The translations under genes and the position numbers were made by a program. From Plasmodium coatneyi (Eukaryota; Apicomplexa; Aconoidasida; Haemosporida; Plasmodiidae): 64,000 bases of DNA. The notes under the pieces are model-generated. The model had not been told where the DNA came from and searched no databases. It saw nothing but the letters and a program-made list of their open reading frames with translations. Below are positions 31,730 to 43,596 of this stretch, piece by piece (the first letter of the stretch is position 1; each line of letters begins with the position of its first letter). The DNA lies in contig NC_033564.1 of NCBI RefSeq assembly GCF_001680005.1, forward strand, positions 1,178,001 to 1,242,000. Direction: 5' to 3'.

Positions 31730-31837
31730 ACCGGGTGACAGTCGCACCTACTACACGTTGGCCTTCTTGCCCTTTTTTGCTTCCTTTTTTTAAATCACTT
31801 TTCGAAACACTTTTTCGAATCACTTTTTTTTTTTTCC

Positions 31838-32739
31838 TTAAGTGAGTCTCCCATCATTCCAAGTAGCGACCTTGTAGGTTACTCCGTTGTGCGAAGCGGC
31901 ATCGTAGGCATTTTCACCCCCCACTTGGTAAACCCCCTCTCCACTAGCGCCATTTGTCCCATTCGTATCTTCACCCTTGCTACGCGGCACAACGGGGAAC
32001 CCATCCCCCTTTCCTCGAGACTTTTTCGAATATCCAGCCCTGTCCCCCACATCATGTTGACACCTCCAAAGGAAAAGTTGTGACAGAAACGGGGGGATTA
32101 GCACAATAGAGGGGAAAAAAAAAAAAAAAAAAAAAAATCGAGCCATTTCAATATGGCGGGTGAACAACAAACGCGTGAAAATTGGGAGAGTTGCAAATGT
32201 TCCTTTTTTTTTTTTTTTTTGAATAAAAAAAGGCGTCATCCGAATACGGGGCGAAGATGTATATAACTCTCTGACGCTTACCCAATTTGACGCCGGTGTC
32301 ACGCCAATGTATGCCCCCTCTGCCGCTTTGGCACTTTCCCCTTTTTTTTTCTTTTTCTCGCGGCGCAACGTTGGGAAACAAAGGTTAACAATTTTGTTTT
32401 TTTTTTTCCGTGTCGCATTTTGGGTTACGTACCGCTGTTCCTTCTTTTTGCGACGATTTAAAAAAAAAATAAATAAAATAAAAATAAACCAAACGAAACC
32501 AAGTAATGTCAAGCCAAGCCAAATGAATGACAGAACGAACGAAAAAGCAATAAAACGCGCATAGGCACAAAGAACAGCATCGAAAGCAACTTTGCAGCTC
32601 CCCACGGGCCAAGTGGGTCAACAGATTTTCCCTCGATCTGGCCAAAACAACTGTCAAGTAGGGTAACAGGGCCAACGCCGGAACGGGGAAGATAATTGAA
32701 GAGAGTGTAGCGAAGGACGACGTTCCCGAGGATCCACAT
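31838..32739 (-). CDS. Possible small two-exon gene of unknown function
   Basis: Weakly supported. An ATG at 32739 opens a protein-like stretch (MWILGNVVLRYTLFNYLPRS, then GPVTLLDSCFGQIEGKSVDPLGPWG). About 530 bases downstream a second stretch ends in a stop at 31838 (GYSKKSRGKGDGFPVVPRSKGE and GVYQVGGENAYDAASHNGVT). Joining 32739-32591 to 32063-31838 keeps the frame and gives about 124 residues, but needs a poor GTTGCT donor, and the intron includes homopolymers. No family is recognised. Alternatively the two segments are unrelated UTR sequence. It is convergent with SMC5 and divergent from SNU13. Confidence 0.35.
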
Positions 32740-33021
32740 CCACGCTGCATATATAAAAAAAAAAAAAAAACTATCTCTTCAGCTTACTACGTGCCAAACG
32801 GGGAAGCAGTCATACAAGCAATGTTGCAAGGAAGCACGAGTTAGCAATAAGCAGCATCCCCTTAACCATTCCTCTGAGTGTTCGAGCGCGCCACATTAAC
32901 TTGTCGTCCATTTGTGAACGCATCCCCATCGGAACAAGCAGTAACAAGCATATATAAGTATATATATGTTGACACAGTAATATACTTTCTGTGCACCCCC
33001 TGTGAGCGCCTTTTCGTGAAC

Positions 33022-33695
33022 ATGTCGGACGACGCAGAATCGACGGACGCTTTAAACACCGAGGGTGTTCAAGAGAAGGAGGAGGACGTGAATGCCAAGA
33101 TTTTCCCCTTGGCTTCTCCCGAGCTGACGAATCAAATTCTCGATGTTATACAAAGGGCAACTGTGTATAGGCAGTTGAAGAGGGGAGCTAACGAAGGTAA
33201 AAACGGAAATATACTTTTCACATACTTTGAATGAGTTCCTTTAGGGTATGATGGACTGTACGTTACGCATATGCCACGTTACCATGTGTCGCTGCTCTGA
33301 TAACCCTGTTCACTTTTTTTTTTTTTGCACAGCTGTCAAAAGTCTGCACAAGGGAATATCCGAGTTGGTGGTTCTCGCTGCGGACGCGAAGCCACTCGAA
33401 ATTATATCACACATTCCTCTTGTTTGCGAAGACAAGGTGAGTTTAGCTAATCTATATTTATTTCACTTTTTTTTTTTTTTTTTTGCACACATTTTTTTTA
33501 ATTTTTTCCCCACCTGTGTTGTCCCCCCTTTTGCAGAACACGCCGTACGTCTACGTTCGCAGCAAGATGGCACTCGGCAGAGCCTGCGGAATATCCAGAT
33601 CAGTTATAGCCACGTCCATAATCACAAAGGATGGATCCCCCCTCGAGACGCAGATAACTGAGTTGAAGGACCTCATTGAGCAGATGCTCATTTAG
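33022..33695 (+). CDS. SNU13: U4/U6.U5 snRNP and box C/D snoRNP protein SNU13 (15.5K, NHP2L1)
   Basis: Three exons, 33022-33196, 33333-33436 and 33537-33695, with clean GT-AG junctions, giving 145 residues. The L7Ae/L30e family signature is unmistakable: YRQLKRGANE, AVKSLHKGISELVVLAADAKP, LEIISHIPLVCEDK, TPYVYVRSKMALGRACGISR. The protein binds kink-turns in U4 snRNA and C/D snoRNAs, nucleating Prp31/Nop56-58 assembly in the spliceosome and nucleolus. The ATG at 33022 gives an acidic ~20-residue extension before the conserved NAKIFPLASPELT; the frame is open further upstream but with no family similarity. Confidence 0.95.
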
Positions 33696-35009
33696 TTTTT
33701 TTTTTTTTTAATTTATTATATTATTTTTTTTTTATTTCTCCCCATCTTCGTTTGGCGGATTACCTCCTGTGTAGGTCCTCCCCAATGCGTTATGGTTATA
33801 GTTTGAAATTGTTTCCTCTTTTTTTCTTTTTTTTTCCCTTTTTTCCTTTTACGTTGAATGTAAAGTTAATTTGTGTTGTCCATTTATATAGTAGCCATTG
33901 TGTGAGTTTGCTTTGCATGAAGCACAACAACTAAATGTGTAGTCGCACATCCATTGGACAGTGTGGGAAGTCCCCCCCACACACAAACACCATCCTCACA
34001 GTCCCAACTTAATCATTTTTCTCTTTCAATAGGGTGCTTTGTCGCAAGTAGCTTTGATCTGTGCATGCCGATGAGCTACATGGACGTTCCCGATGCACAT
34101 GTGAATGAATGTAGGGGTAGGTTCTCGTGGGAACACGTCTGCCAACTTTGCGGGCTAAGCTGAAGTGGAGAAAATACCAAAGTGGAACACAACTAATACA
34201 TAAAAAAGAAGCGGCAAAGGCATGGTGTAAAGAAGTGGAAAAACTACGCGGCCATGATCTTCTTCCCAGCGAAGCGAAAGAGGATGTATGCCGCGCAAAA
34301 CCCCTTCTCTGAAAAAAAAAAAAACTCTTCAATTCTTTTCACCCACGGGTATGCAAAATGAACATGAGCACACACCCGGAATGGCTGTGCGGACGTTCGC
34401 ACACGTGGGCGTATAACAAAGGCGCACTTCTTGGTATCCCTTCGTTATGTCCATTCCGCGCGTATCCACATGCATCCCCCCCTCGAGCGGCGCCCTCAAA
34501 ATTACTAACTTCATCTCCCTTTTTCTTTTTTTGCCTTCTTTTACGTTCTCGCCTGGAAAACTTTTCTTTTTTTGGATCATAAAGCAGTTCACCATCTTGT
34601 CCCTGCGCTCACTCGCCCCTCGACGTACACATCAAGTTATGTATTGGGGAACATAACGCGCATTACACCCCTTTGCCGTTTACCCTCTTCGATAAAATGT
34701 GACGATTTTATTAGTGCCCCTCCTTTGAACTAATGGAAAAAACATTTGCACTGATGAATGTGAACAGGAATAGCAGCGGTTAAACATCTCAGTGCAGCAA
34801 AAGGAGGTGCCATTCTGATCAGGCCAGCGTTCGTCCCGGAGTACATACACATACGCATACACATAAACTGTGTATACACATACACATATACACTATTCGT
34901 TAATTAAATATAATCGTATCAACGCGACACGCGCAGGAGTGTACCTTTTGCATGTGCGTCCCCCTCGTACGCTTCGCTTATTCCCGCCCCTTTGTAACTA
35001 AAAAGAAAA

Positions 35010-35044
<35 letters not shown>

Positions 35045-35824
35045 CCCTATAATAATATTATAAATGGAAGAACAAATTTCAGTGTACACATTACCCTACA
35101 CACTTGCGCACGTATCGCACATACCTTCCCTCCCCCTTGCACGTTCTGAACCTTCAGTGCGCTTCGTCGCACTTCTTTTTAATTACTTTTAATGCAAGTT
35201 TTATATTTGTTCCTTCCGTCTTTTCATTGGTTTCTTTCACTCGTGTCTTTGCCCTTTTTCCGTGCCACTGCGTCGCGGTCACATGTCTACTGCGCCTGTG
35301 GATAATTGACCGTGCTCCCGTGCATTGCATACGCAGCCACCAGCTCAGTACACATGCAGTAGGTATTATTTTCCCTTCCATTAGTAAGTCCCGCTCCACC
35401 GTAATTACAATTTCGTGCGTTTTTTTACACAACACACTCAACCCGTTCGACCATTCTGTGTCATTCTTTTTTTGTATTTGACAATTAATCTTTTTTTTTT
35501 GTGCATGGAAGGACAGTGTCTGTTCCTCCCATGGGTGTTTTTTACGTGTTAGCAGAATTGTGTCCTCACTGCGTAGGTACATAATTGAGTCTGTCCCAGG
35601 AGTTCTCTACCTTAACACGGGGGATAGACTTACATTCACCTGAGTCAAATGCGCCAAATGTGTTCGTCATGTGTGTCATGGAGGTATGAGGAAATGTCAC
35701 TCCTCGTGAGATTGCCCTGAGAGAAAAGCATATAGCTGAGAGGCCCTAGCGTGCTTATGAACCACAGTGAAGTTCCCCTTAGGAGGAGAAACTCCGACAC
35801 ACACACTTTGCGGCTCATTCCAAA
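33696..35824. other. Intergenic region, SNU13 to ERO1
   Basis: About 2.1 kb with poly(T) runs at 33697 and 35014-35044. A 60-codon lysine-rich frame at 34127-34312 has no recognisable features. No RNA gene is seen. Confidence 0.6.
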
Positions 35825-37632
35825 ATGAAGGTCGCCATTGTGTCTGTGTTGTTGCCCCTACTATTTCTGGGCCTCTTCCTAAAGTCAAACGATCAGGAGC
35901 TGTTCCCCTCTTACGGAAAGTACTTGAAAAATAGTTTCAAAGAAATATTGCTCTACTTCAACATTTTCGACATAGAGTTTCCAACCAGCTATGTGTTGAA
36001 TGAGAAACTGCTAGGCCTACACGTAAAGGACATAGAAAAGGACGCATATACCGCCTTCCCAATTCTTAAGGAGCTAAAACAGAAGGATTATTTTCGCATA
36101 TTCAAGGTCAACCTTCATATACCTTGCAAATATCTCAAAGTAAATGAAAAATGTAAAGAAATAAAAAAGTGCAGTGTGTGTGAATGCCAGGATGATGAGA
36201 TCCCATACAACTTTCGCACAAATGAAATTGAAATTATTGAGAATAAAATGTCGACGGAAGATTTGAAGAAGACTTTTATAGAGAGCAAATTGTACAAAGA
36301 TATTTTAGGCATTTATGCGCCTTCCGATGAGGGCTTCCTTTCCTATGTGGACTTGGTTTACAACTCCCCCTCGTTCACAGGCTACGAAGGGAGGAAAATC
36401 TGGTAATATCAAACGGACTGCAACAGCGCATCTGTACCATGTCACACGTTTGTACGAATGCATGTATATACACATGCACTGTTTGCACCATTTTGTAGGA
36501 ACAAGATATATCGGGAGAACTGCTTCCAGAAGGAGCAAAACAAGTGCCACGAAATGAAGAGCTTCTATAAGATCATCTCGGGCATGCAGTCCAACATAGC
36601 CATTCTGTCGGCCGAATACCACTACCTCAAAAACGACTTCGTCTTTGGCGACATGCACACGGAGGACGTCCTCAAGAGCGATTATTTTAAAAAACAGAAT
36701 TATGCATACAACATGCAGTTTTTCAAGGAAAAGATTGCTCTCTACCCAGAGAGAATCGAGAACTTGTACTTCACCTTCGCCATTCTGCTCAGGGCCATGT
36801 GCAGGCTCAAGTCGCTCGTCAGTCAGTGCAAGTGCAACTCGGGTGAGACAAAAATGGGCCGGTGTGTGCATGGGCATCGTGCAAAGTACGCGTCCCCACA
36901 ACGAGACCGCTTCGTAATGACACCACATTAGAGTGACACCCCTTTGTAACCCATGCAGGCCACGCACAGAACGATCAGGAAGCCCTCAAGCTTCTGAACG
37001 ACCTGCTGGGCAGCTTCTACCATTCGTGTTCCTCGGAAGAATTCCTCGAACCCATCTTCCCAACACAGGGAAAGGAAATACTAGCAAAATTTATGAACAT
37101 AACAAATATTCTGGACTGCGTTCCCTGCGTGAAGTGCCGTCTGCATGGCAAACTGAAGACCACCGCACTGCAGATAGCCTTGGTGGTAAGTCCAACTGGA
37201 GGGACGATCGTGTGCATCGATGTATACACTTGCCTTCACACATGAATGCGTTTTTCCTTTTCATCACAGGAAGGGATGAGTTACGAGCACATCGGGTCCC
37301 TGGAGCGAAACGAAATTACGGCGCTCATAAACTCCCTGTACTACTTCGCCGATTCTATTATCATCCTGAATAAGTAAGTGGACCCACTGGGTTGCGTGTT
37401 TTTCATTTTCCGCTTCATCACTTTAACCCACCCGTTCGTTGTTCACCGTTCCTCCTGCAATGTGTTCGCATTCCCCCCGTGCAGATTCCAAGAGAGGCAG
37501 AAGCTAAAAAGAGCCACCTTCATTTTCTACCTCCTGTCCTTCTGTTTCTTCCTCTTCCTAGTTATCTACTCCGTCATTTTTATCACCGTGCGTAATTGTA
37601 AGAGGATGAAGAAGAAGAAAAAAATAAGCTGA
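35825..37632 (+). CDS. ERO1: Endoplasmic reticulum oxidoreductin (ERO1)
   Basis: Five exons, 35825-36402, 36499-36842, 36959-37185, 37270-37373 and 37485-37632, all GT-AG and in frame, giving 466 residues. It starts with a signal peptide (MKVAIVSVLLPLLFLGLFL). The N-terminal shuttle-cysteine region includes FKVNLHIPCKYLKVNEKC and KKCSVCEC. The first splice junction falls in the conserved motif IWNKIYRENC. The FAD-proximal active site CVPCVKCRLHGKLKTTAL carries the CxxCxxC of ERO1. ERO1 reoxidises protein disulphide isomerase, passing electrons to oxygen, and so drives disulphide formation for the secreted cysteine-rich proteins of the parasite. A C-terminal transmembrane helix (FIFYLLSFCFFLFLVIYSVIF) with a lysine tail anchors it in the ER membrane. 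Confidence 0.95.
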
Positions 37633-38332
37633 TGGGGTGGGGGTGGAACGGAACATACCCGGACCAAGGATCACTCAGCCGAGTTACACCAGAGCAGCGC
37701 CCCTGCCCGTAAAAGTATACCTACCTGTAGACGTTCCCGCGTGTGCACCCCTCTGCTTACAAGGAAATTCACCTTTTAAAACGCATCACGAATTAATAAG
37801 TTTGCGGTTGACAAAAAAAAAAAAAAAAAAAGGGCGGACTGTGAAGCGATAAAAAAAAAATACAAGACCAGATCGCGCATCTAATCATATGTGTGCGTTG
37901 GCTAATAAAACGACTTCCCTTGGGAGAGACGTCACTCAGATTTGTCCCTCCTCCCGTTTGTGTACCCTACATGATGAGGGGCCAACATATATACGCGCAA
38001 ATACAAGCACATGTCGACACGTGCATGTCGTGTGGATAACGTTAATGTTGTGACAAAACTGCTAATTGGTGAATAATGGGTGGTGACTCCCGACCGACGA
38101 TTCGTCTGCAGTCTAATACGCTTTGTGTGTGTAGCTGCGCCATCCGTCCCTTCGTTACTTCGCCCCTTCGTATGTCTTCACCTCCCTTCTGCTGCTGATG
38201 TACCTGCACGCAAATGCATGTCTCCTCCTAGCCGTTTCCTTCCTCTAACTTCTAACTCAGTAATTCAGTAGTACAAAATATAATTTGGTAGCTTTTCACA
38301 AAATGGGAAAAGTTTGCCCCGTTGACAAATGG
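37633..38332. other. Convergent 3' intergenic region, ERO1 and BEACH gene
   Basis: Holds the two 3' ends. One A18 run lies near 37814. Nothing else is recognised. Confidence 0.6.
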
Positions 38333-41300
38333 TTACCCCCCATTCACAAACCGTTCTACCCCGTTGGCACCGTTGGCACCACTGGCATCCCTTGTGTGTA
38401 TCTCCATCTTCCCGTTAGCCCCCGTAAGCAGAATATAATTGCAGGAGCCGTTCTCACTGTCGCCCTGATTGTGGGCAGCCAAGTCCCCCAAACAGTCAGG
38501 CTGATTAATGAACGAAATGTACGACGGGGTGAAGGAACATCTGGAGGTGAAGACATTCGTCCTGGTAAGTCCCATTCCAGTTCCTTCATCATCCCCCTCG
38601 ACAGGGTTGTCGAAATTGTTCCAAAAATGTATGGACTCAAAAAAGATATCCCCTACCGTGTTAACTGCACATAACTGTTGCCTGTCGTCACAGCTAGCTG
38701 TGATGAGGAAGCTACTCCTTCTTCTTGGTTCTGCAGATCTCGTCGAAGGAACATTCACCCAGTTCTCCCCCCTAATGTCATAAAAATAGAGGTTACTATT
38801 TCTGTCTAGGGTGAAGATGGTATTATCATTTACGAGGGAGGAGTAAATGATGTTGTTTGAATTTTTTAAAAAAGTTGGATTCATATTTTTTTTCATTTTT
38901 TTGTCAAATAAATATTGCGGGGTCATATAATTTACGGAGATGTAACTTTGCTCGTACACCTTCTGAATCGTTTTGTAGAAACGTCTAACTTGTTCATTGT
39001 CGTAGAGGTGAAAGAACCTTCCTGAGCCAAGTGCATTATCCCCCCCCTTTGGTACCATTTTGCCGCTTGATCGGTGCACACTGGCGGGGTTATTCCTCTT
39101 CCCGTTCAGGTTACCTAACTGAAGCTTCTTCCGCGGAACACGTATATCGAACAGTTTAAATCCATCCGCCTGAGTGAACAACAACTTATTTCTTAGCTGC
39201 ACGAACTTCACAGGTTCAGTGAAATTGTCGTATATTTGTAAACTGTGGAAATCCCTCTCTATGCTTAGCAGTTGTACCGTTTCATCTGCCGACCCTGTGG
39301 CGAGGTAACTATCGAAAAAACTCATGCTATTCACAGTGTCGTTATGCAACTTCCTTGTGATCATTTGGTTGTAAATATTTGCACTGTAGAGAAAATCTTT
39401 TTTCCTTTGCTTTCCTTTGGTCCTTTTCCCCCCCATGTGTGAGTCATACTCAAACACATCCTCGAAGGAGGACAGCAGCGAATTATTGGAATCGCTCAAC
39501 GGGATGCTCGAATCGTCTGACAGGGCGCCAGCATCGGTTGGATTGGTGGCATCCGTCGGACCGGCGACGTCTGCTTGACCCCCCGAATCGAACTGCGCTC
39601 CACCCTTGGGTGACGAACCCTCCTCGTTCACCTTCAAAATGCTCTGTGGATTCAAAAGGACAACATTTCCGTTCGAAGTGCCTATCAGGTAGTTCCCCTT
39701 TGCGCTGGTAACGCAAGAGAAATTTTCCTCGCCAATTTTTAACGAAATTAAATTGTTGTTGTTCTTCATTTCGCTTCTAATTAGGTCATGGTGGGTGATT
39801 ATTTTTATGAACCCATTGTTGCAGACGAAGCAGATGTTTGAGTGGTTGTGTGCAACCCCTTTGACAACACAGGGGAAGTGGTCACTTCTGTGTAGATTCC
39901 ACTGGTGTTTTTTCAAATACTCAGCATGGGTTTCCATTCGCGTGTACTTTGTGTTGATTCTTTCCTCCACGAGGGAGGTGCTTACCTCTATGCCTCGTCG
40001 TTTGTTTTTTCCTCGGAGGGGATCCTGTGCGTGTTCCTCCCCATCGGGTAGGACAACTCCCTCACGCAGGCCCTCCTCCTCCTCATCATCATCCATTTCG
40101 TCGTCATCCATTTCGTCGTCATCATCATCTTCGGAATCTTCTTCTTCTTCCGCATCGCTTCCATCTTCCTGGCTTACGTTTCCGCCCGTTGCTAGGCCAC
40201 TGCGGCTAAGCAACCTCCTGCGCCTCTTCAAATCTTTTCTGCGCTTTCGCTTAAAGTACAAATCACGCAGCACCTGGTTGAAGACGGGGGAGTAGTACCA
40301 GGGGGAGTTCTTAATATCCTCCCTATACTTAAACGTAACGGAGGATTTCCTACAAACATGGTGTTCCTTAAAAATTTGAAAAGGGCATTGGCCAAATTCA
40401 TGCAACTGTGTTTTCAACGCCTTGGAAGGCATAGTCGTAATGAGGGACTTAATTTTTTCATTAAAGTTTCTTTCAAATTCGTTTTCCTCTTCCTCTCTGA
40501 TTCTGTCACGGTGGTATTTATAACTAGCCGTGGAGAGCTTCTCATTCAGGATGGTATGCATGTAGGTGAGGGGGTGAAACAGGTTAAAATTTTCTTTGGC
40601 AATTTGTCCACTTTGCTTGTAGCCAAAAATTAGGTTGATCCATTCGTTTAGGTTCTTATTAGCATAGTTACTCTCCAGGGCATTCTTCATCTTAACTAAA
40701 AAATCCTTCGCAGAGGAACACCATTTGGGAAGAATCACATCGTGTATGTTCCCCTCGTTGGAACTAATGTTTAGAATATTTTTTAAAAAATTATCATCAT
40801 CTTCATAAAACTCAGGAATCAGCTCGATGAAGGACGAATTTGCATTCAAAGCAGTGTTGAAAGTTCCCTCAATGGAGAGGAAAATTCTAGACAGCGTGTC
40901 GAACTTCCCACTCTGCAGCTTTAACTGGCATTCTGGATGCAAGCGAATTAGGAAATAGACAACATAAGCCAGCGTAGAATAATGCGACCCATAAAAATAA
41001 TCATGGTCCTGCATTTTCTCTATTAACGAATTTAATCGGTCTGCGTTTAGACATCCTACTGGCTTTTTTAAATTTCTAAACATAGAATCGTCGCTGAAGT
41101 TTAGTTCTTCCTTTGAATAGTCACAAAGGATCCATGGAAAGACAGGGTATTGGGAAAAGTCTTTCCTGCTCCTTCCAGCAAGGCAGTTAATAAAGTCTAT
41201 ATACTCATAGTTGGATATCGCCCCAACTTCCCACTTTTTCTGTATAGCATATACGAAGTCCTTATTTTCTTCGATAAAAAAACATTGCGGATTTATTTTT

Positions 41301-42625
41301 TTCAGGACGGAAATTATTTCCTCCCTATCGTCAAAGTTGACAAACTCCACGTAGAGGGAGCTGTACTTCTTCCTACTTTCATGGTCGAATATGATTTCCA
41401 ATGCGTTTGGCTTCATTATTATAATTCTCTTAAACACATGAAGGATGGACTCCGTTTTCCATTTTTTCTCCTTCTTATTTGTGAAGTTTGGGTTGGCCTG
41501 AAAATATATGAACTTGTTTGTTATGTTCAGCAACCCCTTTGTCCTCAACAGAGGGGATATTTTAAAAACCCAATACCCCTCCATTCGGTTTGTGATGATT
41601 TTTTCGTGAAGGCCAATACTACTTATATCGAACTTTATATTTTGTGTTAACTTTTCCATCATCCTTTCGATGTACTTCTCCAGGTGTATTTCCCTCACGT
41701 TGTTCAACGGTTGTGATGATCCAGTTTCGTTGCGTGTGCCGCTTTGTGATGTAGGGCTGGTCCCAACTGAACCCTTATCGTTTCTACTCTCCCTCTGTGC
41801 ATGCATAGGAATGGCGCTATCTTCTTCACCCACGTTTAGCACCTCCTGTTTCTTCTTCTTCTCCTTTATGAGTATTTCCATCTGTTTTTCATGCACCACC
41901 ATGGCGACTTTTATCCTTACCATTATATCGTACACGTCCTTCAGTTTTTTCGCGCTGTTCGGCGCGCCGTCGCATTGGAAGAAGTACACGAAGGAGGTGC
42001 CCCCACTGTTGTAACCGGTGACGCCAGCACCACCACTAACCGCAGTGCGGATGTTACTGTTCGACGCGCTCACCATTGGGGAGGAAGATCCCTCCTCGTT
42101 CTCATCAAAGTTGTTCAGTATCCTCTCGAACAGGGGGATCTTCTCATCTATGTTCTCATTATCGATAGAGCGGATCTCCTCATAGTACTCATTATACAGA
42201 TTGTTCATCACGTTAAGCATGCGCCTGTTCTTCCGGTCGTATGTGAACTGAGATGTGCACCTCGTCTTCCTGGCATGCACAATCGTTTTCATCCTTATAA
42301 CTTCAGAAGCCTTGATTATTATTTCATTCCCCAAAGGACCAATCTTAGCGTTTTCCATTTTCTTAAAGGGGAACTTCAAAACGGGGTCCTCCACGCTGTG
42401 TGGCTCGAACACCAGCGATTTGGAGCACAGTCGTAACCTCCCTCGGGTGGACACCAACTGTGGTGTCGCCCCCAACTGTTGTGCAGAACCCATCTGCTGT
42501 GTCGAGACCAATTCCTGTGTCCCCCCCGGCTGCTTCCTCCGCATCGTTATCATCATGTCATCCATGTACTCCTCATCCTCCTCGAGGAAAAGCAAATTGA
42601 AGCACCTCGCCGGCGCCTTATCCAT
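38333..42625 (-). CDS. BEACH and WD40 domain protein, FAN/NSMAF-like
   Basis: A single exon of 1430 residues. The N-terminus resembles FAN (neutral sphingomyelinase activation-associated factor): RFNLLFLEE-type start and a GRAM-like segment RGRLRLCSKSLVFEP...PVLKFPFKK (residues ~60-90). A PH-BEACH region follows at about 350-450, then the BEACH domain at about 460-770, with WEVGAISNYEYIDFINCLAGRS, FPWILCDY, HYSTLAYVVYFLIRLHP, EGTFNTALNANSSFIELIPEFY and LNEWINLIFGYKQSG. An Asp/Glu-rich insert (~830-860) precedes C-terminal WD40-like repeats (TGSADETVQLLSI). BEACH proteins act in membrane trafficking, vesicle fission or fusion and lysosome-related organelles. The substrate in Plasmodium is unknown. 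The C-terminal end carries a GANGANG low-complexity tail. Confidence 0.9.
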   Translation of the reverse strand: MDKAPARCFNLLFLEEDEEYMDDMMITMRRKQPGGTQELVSTQQMGSAQQLGATPQLVSTRGRLRLCSKSLVFEPHSVEDPVLKFPFKKMENAKIGPLGNEIIIKASEVIRMKTIVHARKTRCTSQFTYDRKNRRMLNVMNNLYNEYYEEIRSIDNENIDEKIPLFERILNNFDENEEGSSSPMVSASNSNIRTAVSGGAGVTGYNSGGTSFVYFFQCDGAPNSAKKLKDVYDIMVRIKVAMVVHEKQMEILIKEKKKKQEVLNVGEEDSAIPMHAQRESRNDKGSVGTSPTSQSGTRNETGSSQPLNNVREIHLEKYIERMMEKLTQNIKFDISSIGLHEKIITNRMEGYWVFKISPLLRTKGLLNITNKFIYFQANPNFTNKKEKKWKTESILHVFKRIIIMKPNALEIIFDHESRKKYSSLYVEFVNFDDREEIISVLKKINPQCFFIEENKDFVYAIQKKWEVGAISNYEYIDFINCLAGRSRKDFSQYPVFPWILCDYSKEELNFSDDSMFRNLKKPVGCLNADRLNSLIEKMQDHDYFYGSHYSTLAYVVYFLIRLHPECQLKLQSGKFDTLSRIFLSIEGTFNTALNANSSFIELIPEFYEDDDNFLKNILNISSNEGNIHDVILPKWCSSAKDFLVKMKNALESNYANKNLNEWINLIFGYKQSGQIAKENFNLFHPLTYMHTILNEKLSTASYKYHRDRIREEEENEFERNFNEKIKSLITTMPSKALKTQLHEFGQCPFQIFKEHHVCRKSSVTFKYREDIKNSPWYYSPVFNQVLRDLYFKRKRRKDLKRRRRLLSRSGLATGGNVSQEDGSDAEEEEDSEDDDDDEMDDDEMDDDEEEEGLREGVVLPDGEEHAQDPLRGKNKRRGIEVSTSLVEERINTKYTRMETHAEYLKKHQWNLHRSDHFPCVVKGVAHNHSNICFVCNNGFIKIITHHDLIRSEMKNNNNLISLKIGEENFSCVTSAKGNYLIGTSNGNVVLLNPQSILKVNEEGSSPKGGAQFDSGGQADVAGPTDATNPTDAGALSDDSSIPLSDSNNSLLSSFEDVFEYDSHMGGKRTKGKQRKKDFLYSANIYNQMITRKLHNDTVNSMSFFDSYLATGSADETVQLLSIERDFHSLQIYDNFTEPVKFVQLRNKLLFTQADGFKLFDIRVPRKKLQLGNLNGKRNNPASVHRSSGKMVPKGGDNALGSGRFFHLYDNEQVRRFYKTIQKVYEQSYISVNYMTPQYLFDKKMKKNMNPTFLKNSNNIIYSSLVNDNTIFTLDRNSNLYFYDIRGENWVNVPSTRSAEPRRRSSFLITASCDDRQQLCAVNTVGDIFFESIHFWNNFDNPVEGDDEGTGMGLTRTNVFTSRCSFTPSYISFINQPDCLGDLAAHNQGDSENGSCNYILLTGANGKMEIHTRDASGANGANGVERFVNGG

Positions 42626-43596
42626 TTTAACTCATCAACTACGTATTCAGGCGTTGCCGGTATCCCTACCGGTGACCCTTGCCACGTTGCAAAACGGGTG
42701 CGATATTGTTACTTGCACTGGTGGGAGAAACGTGCCGACGCCACTAATGGGGTGAATGTATGCCTTCCTGTACATGTGAGGAAAGCCCTTCTCACCCATG
42801 CTATTCAAGCCTTCCAAACGGTGAAGGCTTGGCAAAAGGGGGAACTCGCCCGTACGTTGTTTTGTAAGTACAAACAGAGGGAAGTATGCCACGTAATGAC
42901 CAGCGAGCCTTACGCCGCGTGGTACACCCCCGCAGAATGGTATGCCGTTTCCAGCGTTGCATGGGCATCTTACAGTTACATGCGTTTGCTTTATCTACTT
43001 GCGTTCGCTTAGGAATGCTTTTTTTTTTTTTTTTTTTTTTTTTCTCCACCCCCTTTGCGTGATTAGGTCGGTCACATCGCCCCATCCTTCATGTCGTTTT
43101 TTTTTTTTTTTTTTTAAGCACTATTGCGGTTGGCGGAACTGGGGAAGAGAGAGGCCATAAAAATGGGGATATTTTTTTCCTATAAAATGGAGGTAGCACA
43201 TATGTCGTACGAACGAATGGGTTGTTCCCTTTTTCAAATTTGTTTCGCAAATTATGACTTAACATTGGTGACTGCATATAATATATGTAGTTGTTACAAG
43301 GCCCCGGTGCGTCAGCTTTTTTACAAAGACGATGTGTACAGTGGTGTCACTTTGCGGGAAATAAACTGATGGAAATTTTTTTTTTCTTTTCCTTTTAGCC
43401 AAATGAAGGACACATATTTTGGCCCTATATGGCGCGCTAAAAGGGGTGTTGCGTAGAGGGCGCACCCGTTCATATACGCACATGCATGAGTAAACCCATC
43501 AGTGCATCTATACATCCAAACATCATGTGTGCATCTATACACGCACGTGAGTGTCTGGGCACCTGAACCCATGGTGAGACGCTGCGCGTTCTGGAG
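42626..43596. other. Intergenic region, BEACH gene and UAS gene
   Basis: About 1 kb between two minus-strand genes; it includes the BEACH promoter side and the 3' end of the UAS gene. T23 and T17 runs lie near 43019 and 43097. No gene is supported. Confidence 0.6.

Noticed and set aside
31838..32605. Uninterrupted 255-codon minus frame as one single exon
   Set aside because: It begins at a GTG and reads through long homopolymers into Lys/Phe runs. Only its end and a different upstream frame look protein-like, hence the tentative two-exon model.
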